A stretch of 21,302 bases of DNA. Source: Basidiobolus heterosporus B8920 (lineage: Eukaryota; Basidiobolomycota; Basidiobolomycetes; Basidiobolales; Basidiobolaceae). Positions 17,426 through 21,302 of the stretch are shown piece by piece. The translations under genes and the position numbers were made by a program. Under the pieces are notes generated by a model. That model was not told where the DNA came from and did no database searches. It worked only from the letters and a program-made list of their open reading frames with translations. How positions within the stretch are numbered: the first letter of the stretch is position 1; every line of letters starts with the position of its first letter. The DNA lies in contig JNET01031435.1 in NCBI GenBank assembly GCA_000697455.1, positions 1 through 21,302 on the forward strand, read 5' to 3'.

Positions 17426-19743
17426 ATGGTATCTCTATTCTTGATCAGAGTGATGGTTAACTTCGGAAGTACTGAATTTCCTTGAATTATTAAGCTTCTT
17501 CGTATACGGTCACCCGAGGGGATGAGTAGGGTGCAAGTGGATGGTTCGGAGGATATATCAAGTGCCATTCAAAAGGTAGATTTCACTTCACGTCAAACCC
17601 AACTGTGAGGATTCTGTGAAGCTTGGTCTTAATTTTCACTGGTGTGTCGCTTACATTGAGTCATTTTAACAATAGTTGGCCGAGATTCTAAAGCGTGAAC
17701 CAAGTAGTATTACTCTGTCTGTTCGGCCCGAAGGTACTACTACCCTTGCGACAAGTGGCGCGACTATGGATCAACTTGGCTTAAAGTATAGAATTTCACT
17801 TTCTCATTTAGACTGAAAATATAAAAGCTCTCTTACTGATACCATGGTTGCATTCTTAAGACATGGTGATATGTTGTATGCTCTTCTCACCAAGACTGCT
17901 GACGAAAAGCAACAAGAGGAGAAAGAGGTTACTACCTTTAATAATGTGAAGCAAGACCCTATCGATGATTATCTTGACAAACAAGACGGCCTTATCAAAA
18001 GAGGAAGAGATTCAAACTTGTTGGTGTTGGTTTAACACAAAGTAATTACAGTTGCCTTTCCTAACCTTTCTATTCTCTATCTCTAGTTGTAAACATAGCT
18101 ACAATGGAATGTGTGATTATTGTATGCCTCTTGAGGTAAGTTATTTTGGCTCATGCATGAATACCGTTATTCATTGACCGACCTAATTTCTAGCCATTCG
18201 ATGCGAAATATCTGGAAGAGAATCGAATCAAGCACATGTCATTCCATTCTTATCTCCGTCAATTAAACGTACAGAACAAAAAGAGTGGCTCGAAAGCCTC
18301 CTATTTACCTCCTCTAGAAGAGCCAAATTATAAGGTGGATAAAAACTGTAAAGGTGGACATCCCCCGTGGCCAGAAAGCATTTGTACCAAATGTCAACCT
18401 AGTGCCATTACCCTTCAAAGACAGGTAAACCTTTTGGTTTGAAATCTTCATGTTAAAAAGTACAGTCTAATGACGTTCTCCGCTGTTATCATCTTAGTCA
18501 TTTCGAATGGTTGATCATGTGGAGTTCTCATCGGCAAGCTTAATCGATAATTTCATTAATTACTGGCGTTCTACTGGTTGCCAGAGATTTGGCTACCTTT
18601 ATGGCCGCTACGAGCCTTATAGTGAAGTCCCACTCGGTATCAAAGCAGTGGTAGAGGCAATCTACGAACCTCCGCAGAGCAATGAGCCAGATGGCTTAAC
18701 TTTGACACTTCCTTGGAATGAGGAGGAGTCGATTGATGAGTTGGCAGCCAATTGTGGCCTAGTGAAAGTACGTAGAGACTTTCATATGATATCCGGCATG
18801 AATACTAATCTAACCATCTATCTATACAAAGGTGGGGATGATCTTTACCGACCTCTTAGATGACGGTACTGGTCAAGGCAAGGTGGTTTGTAAAAGGCAT
18901 ATTGACTCCTACTTCCTCTCTTCCCTTGAAACGACTTTCGCAGCAGCTATGCAGGCTAAACATCCTAGCCCATCAAAGTGGAGTGCCACTGGGCAGTTTA
19001 GCAGCAAATTCGTCACCTGTGTAGTGTCAGGAAATGAAACGGGAGATATCGATGTATCTTCCTATCAGGTCTCCAATTCGTGCGTGGCCATGGTGGACGC
19101 AGACATTGTTGAAGCATCGATCAAGCCATCGATCATGCGGGTCAAAGAGGCCACATCAACTCGCTATGTCCCCGAAGTATTCTACAAGTACAAGAATGAA
19201 TATGGAGTCACGGTGAGTCACAATGCCAAACCTAGCTTCCCAGTGGAGTATCTATTAGTCAACGTTACCCATGGATTTCCCTCCCAACCAAATCCCCTCT
19301 TTACCTCGCCCACTCACTTTCCCATTGAAAATCGGAGCGGACTTGAAGTCCAGGAAATCGCCTCACTTAAAAAGTATCTCACCTCTAGTCAAAATATCCA
19401 TGGGATCTCTAATTTCCATCTGATAGCGTTCATCAAGCATATGAATGTACTCGATCTTGGTGATTTTAAGCTCTTGTGTCAGGCAGCTACCACTCATTCA
19501 GATGAGGATGCCAGCAAATTGGAGAGTTCCCCTGGTTGGCAGACATTGTTCGCTATTCTACGAGAGGCGGAACACTCTCAAGACCTGGGTGGATTTGGAG
19601 GGAACTCCACTGGTGGAAGTGGCAGTGGTAGCGGCAGCGGCTCCTCGGCATCACAAACTACCTGGGCCTGCCGACATTGTACATTTGTTAATCCACCCAG
19701 TCTTTCCAGTTGTGAGATGTGTGGTTTACCTAAAGACCAATAG
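17426..19743 (+). CDS. NPL4: Npl4, ubiquitin-binding cofactor of Cdc48, with C-terminal NZF finger
   Basis: Eight exons give 604 aa: 17426-17428, 17495-17575, 17676-17785, 17861-18019, 18087-18135, 18194-18424, 18498-18767 and 18832-19743. The first holds only ATG, split off by a 66-nt intron (donor GTATCT, acceptor ATTAAG); the upstream frame has a stop, and [13 protein letters not shown] must begin the UBX-like domain, so this join is the best reading. The UBX-like fold ends at [12 protein letters not shown]. The zf-NPL4 region starts at [13 protein letters not shown] (Cys119, His121, Cys127, Cys130) and goes on with [14 protein letters not shown]. An inactive MPN domain begins MVDHVEF. A Gly/Ser linker then leads to an NZF finger at 578-604 (Cys581, Cys584, Cys595, Cys598) with the ubiquitin-contacting Thr585-Phe586 pair. 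With Ufd1 it brings polyubiquitinated clients to Cdc48 in ERAD and related pathways. Yeast Npl4 lacks the NZF. Confidence 0.93.
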
Positions 19744-20139
19744 AATTTCACCAAGATCTTGGTGATATCCTCACTCATCAAACCTCCTTTATACTTGGGT
19801 GATTCCAGAAAACGAACAATAAACACCTATCTATCATCTCTCTTATGCACATGAGAACTTGTGAATTTTAATATCAAAAAATCAATTAGAAATGAGTAAT
19901 TTTACAAGGAAATTTTAAGGTTGGATGCTGGGATGACGGTCATAATGTTACGATAAGAGAAAGAGGGGATTGGAAGTCTATGAGGTCAAAGAGTGGATAG
20001 AATAGAGGGATAGGTGGGATGGGATGCGGTAATGAAAGGTCAGGAAGAAAAATGATTACATACATGGTGCATCTCTACTACGAAAGATGCTTGGATACTG
20101 ATATTACATTGGCGAAGACCATCTGAACTTTCGTCCCAA
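19744..20139. other. Shared 3' flank of two convergent genes
   Basis: NPL4 and the response regulator converge here. The left part has an AATAAA at 19818-19823. The stretch 19950-20050 is strongly purine-rich on the plus strand (GA/GGGAT steps). No open frame or RNA gene was recognised. Confidence 0.5.
19818..19823 (+). terminator. AATAAA signal of NPL4
   Basis: AATAAA lies 75 nt after the NPL4 stop codon. Confidence 0.5.
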
Positions 20140-20643
20140 TTATCTAGTCGTGTCGATGACAGTGTTAAGCACACCTCGAAGCTCATTCAGAGATACAGGT
20201 TTCCCCACACAGGCGTTCATGCCAACTTCCGTGTAGCGTCTGCGATGCTCTTCCATATCGTTAGTAGTGATGGCAATAATGGGAATTCTCCTATTGGAGT
20301 CCAAAACCTGGAATCGACTACAAGGATTTCTAATCTCTAGGGTGGCTTCGATCCCAGTCAAAACTGGCATATCGATGTCAAGAAGAATCAAGTCATAACT
20401 GTGAAGGGACAAAGATTCTAGAGCACATATTGCTGACGTGGTAGCGTATGTGTATTTCACAATGTTGGTGAAATATTTCTCTAGCATTCGAGTGACGATG
20501 TTGAGGTAGATCAGATTATCGTCTACCAACAATACACGTAGTCCACTGTCACTATGGGACTCATTGTTTATCTCGATAGAGTCAACGTGGGCAAAGGCGG
20601 CATCGGCAGGTGAAGGATGGCGAGAACTTAGGCACATGACCAT
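20140..20643 (-). CDS. Stand-alone response-regulator receiver protein
   Basis: A single exon encodes 167 aa. After a 34-residue leader, a full receiver domain fills residues 35-165: RVLLVDDN with the acidic pair Asp41-Asp42, LILLDIDMPVLTG with phospho-acceptor Asp89, IAITTND with the switch Thr126, and VGKPV with Lys148. All key residues are present, so it should accept phosphate from a histidine phosphotransfer protein and bind magnesium. No output domain is attached. Fungal receivers are usually part of hybrid kinases, Ssk1, Skn7 or Rim15; a single-domain form would be a phosphate sink or a CheY-like signal. An in-frame TGA lies eight codons before the ATG. The product could still be the last exon of a longer protein if an acceptor such as TTTCCAAG just upstream is used, but no coding-like frame is seen in the 660 nt upstream. 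Confidence 0.85.
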   Translation of the reverse strand: MVMCLSSRHPSPADAAFAHVDSIEINNESHSDSGLRVLLVDDNLIYLNIVTRMLEKYFTNIVKYTYATTSAICALESLSLHSYDLILLDIDMPVLTGIEATLEIRNPCSRFQVLDSNRRIPIIAITTNDMEEHRRRYTEVGMNACVGKPVSLNELRGVLNTVIDTTR

Positions 20644-21302
20644 ACTTGGAAAGAGAAAATCAAGTCAAGAGAATGAGTAACGGGGTGTTTATGGATTCGT
20701 CGAAGATGAAGAAAGTCGAAGATAACAATAACTACGACGAAAGTACAATTGATTGAGGATGGTCCGGAGACTGCTTAATATACGATTTGCTCTGACTAGG
20801 AAAGAAAATAGGGTGGCACAAACAGACAGAATAGCTGTGAATGTCTAAGGGTTATCGAGTGGATGATTGTGTGAGACCTGCTAAACAAGTAAGCCAATTG
20901 AAATGAACAGCAAAGGAACCACAGAAAATGGAACCAACAACTGAAGCCTAACTATATTTGGTGTGCGACTGAGCTGGTGAGATTATGCCGTGGATCCGAG
21001 TGAAACGAACTTCTAGACTTCATAGTGAGCATGAATTCCACAGGATCCATTTCATATGCCGATATTTACTGTTGTCCTCGCCGATGTTACTTGACCCATG
21101 AAATCCCCTGAGCTTTGTATGAAATGATCGAGTCATGAGCCTAGATCGTTGCGCCACGTCGTTTGAGGTGAGAATTTTACCGCAATCCGTGGTAAACCTT
21201 TATCCAGGTCCTAATCCTAACATGAGCTCTCACCCCCACCCCACCCTATCCTCACCTTCTCCCATGAAAACTATTGAGCAGTTCGATCACGTTTCACCAA
21301 TG
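20644..21302. other. Upstream flank of the response regulator to the window end
   Basis: In minus orientation the first 120 nt before the ATG are pyrimidine-rich with TTCGAC/TTCTTC steps, as in many fungal 5' UTRs. I see no open frame, RNA gene or repeat of note in the rest, apart from a CTAATCCTAAC fragment near 21213. The promoter of a gene beyond the right edge may start here. Confidence 0.5.

Noticed and set aside
19212-19260. Possible GTGAGT intron in NPL4 exon 8
   Set aside because: The sequence [13 protein letters not shown] that it would remove is a conserved Npl4 block, so it is coding.

Overview
The window looks like nuclear DNA of an early-diverging fungus. Forty-one GT-AG introns can be placed by reading frame and homology. 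Most are 45-86 nt; the exceptions are about 100, 142 and 205 nt. Several genes are fungal in kind: a Cbf1-type bHLH-zipper factor, a Tgl3/4/5-type patatin lipase, a Rom2/Rgf1-type RhoGEF, BMT6 and RPL33. Two traits are unusual for yeasts: a secreted chymotrypsin-fold protein, and an NPL4 that keeps the C-terminal NZF finger known from animals. A zoopagomycete lineage (Entomophthoromycotina or Kickxellomycotina) would fit, but that placement is inference. I see no transposon, virus-like element, tRNA, rRNA or CRISPR array.

Layout, left to right: the 3' end of a PRCC-like gene (+, 1-188); a secreted trypsin-fold protein that lacks the catalytic serine (-, 390-1317); 1.3 kb of non-coding DNA with a short telomere-like tract and a trinucleotide repeat; a short protein with a very acidic tail (-, 2647-3218); 1.1 kb non-coding with one good hairpin; the bHLH-zipper factor CBF1 (-, 4348-5136); a divergent promoter region with a Cbf1-type site; a 14-exon patatin triacylglycerol lipase (+, 6144-8917); 0.8 kb with repeated promoter motifs; a 13-exon DEP-DH-PH-CNH RhoGEF (+, 9741-13680); BMT6, an rRNA methyltransferase (+, 13858-15003); ribosomal protein eL33 (+, 15294-15822); an intronless MBOAT/wax-synthase-like membrane protein (+, 16020-17102); NPL4 (+, 17426-19743); and a convergent single-domain response regulator (-, 20140-20643).

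The genes do not form one pathway. BMT6 and RPL33 both serve the large ribosomal subunit and lie side by side on one strand. The RhoGEF (cell-wall integrity) and the response regulator (phosphorelay) are signalling genes. The lipase and the MBOAT protein both point to neutral-lipid metabolism. NPL4 belongs to the Cdc48 ubiquitin segregase.

I did not find a clear new multi-gene system. The points most worth a second look are the pseudoprotease with a GPI-like tail, the stand-alone receiver protein with all catalytic residues, the NPL4 start codon that seems to be an exon by itself, a period-6 telomere-like array inside a RhoGEF intron, and a Cbf1 site in CBF1's own promoter.
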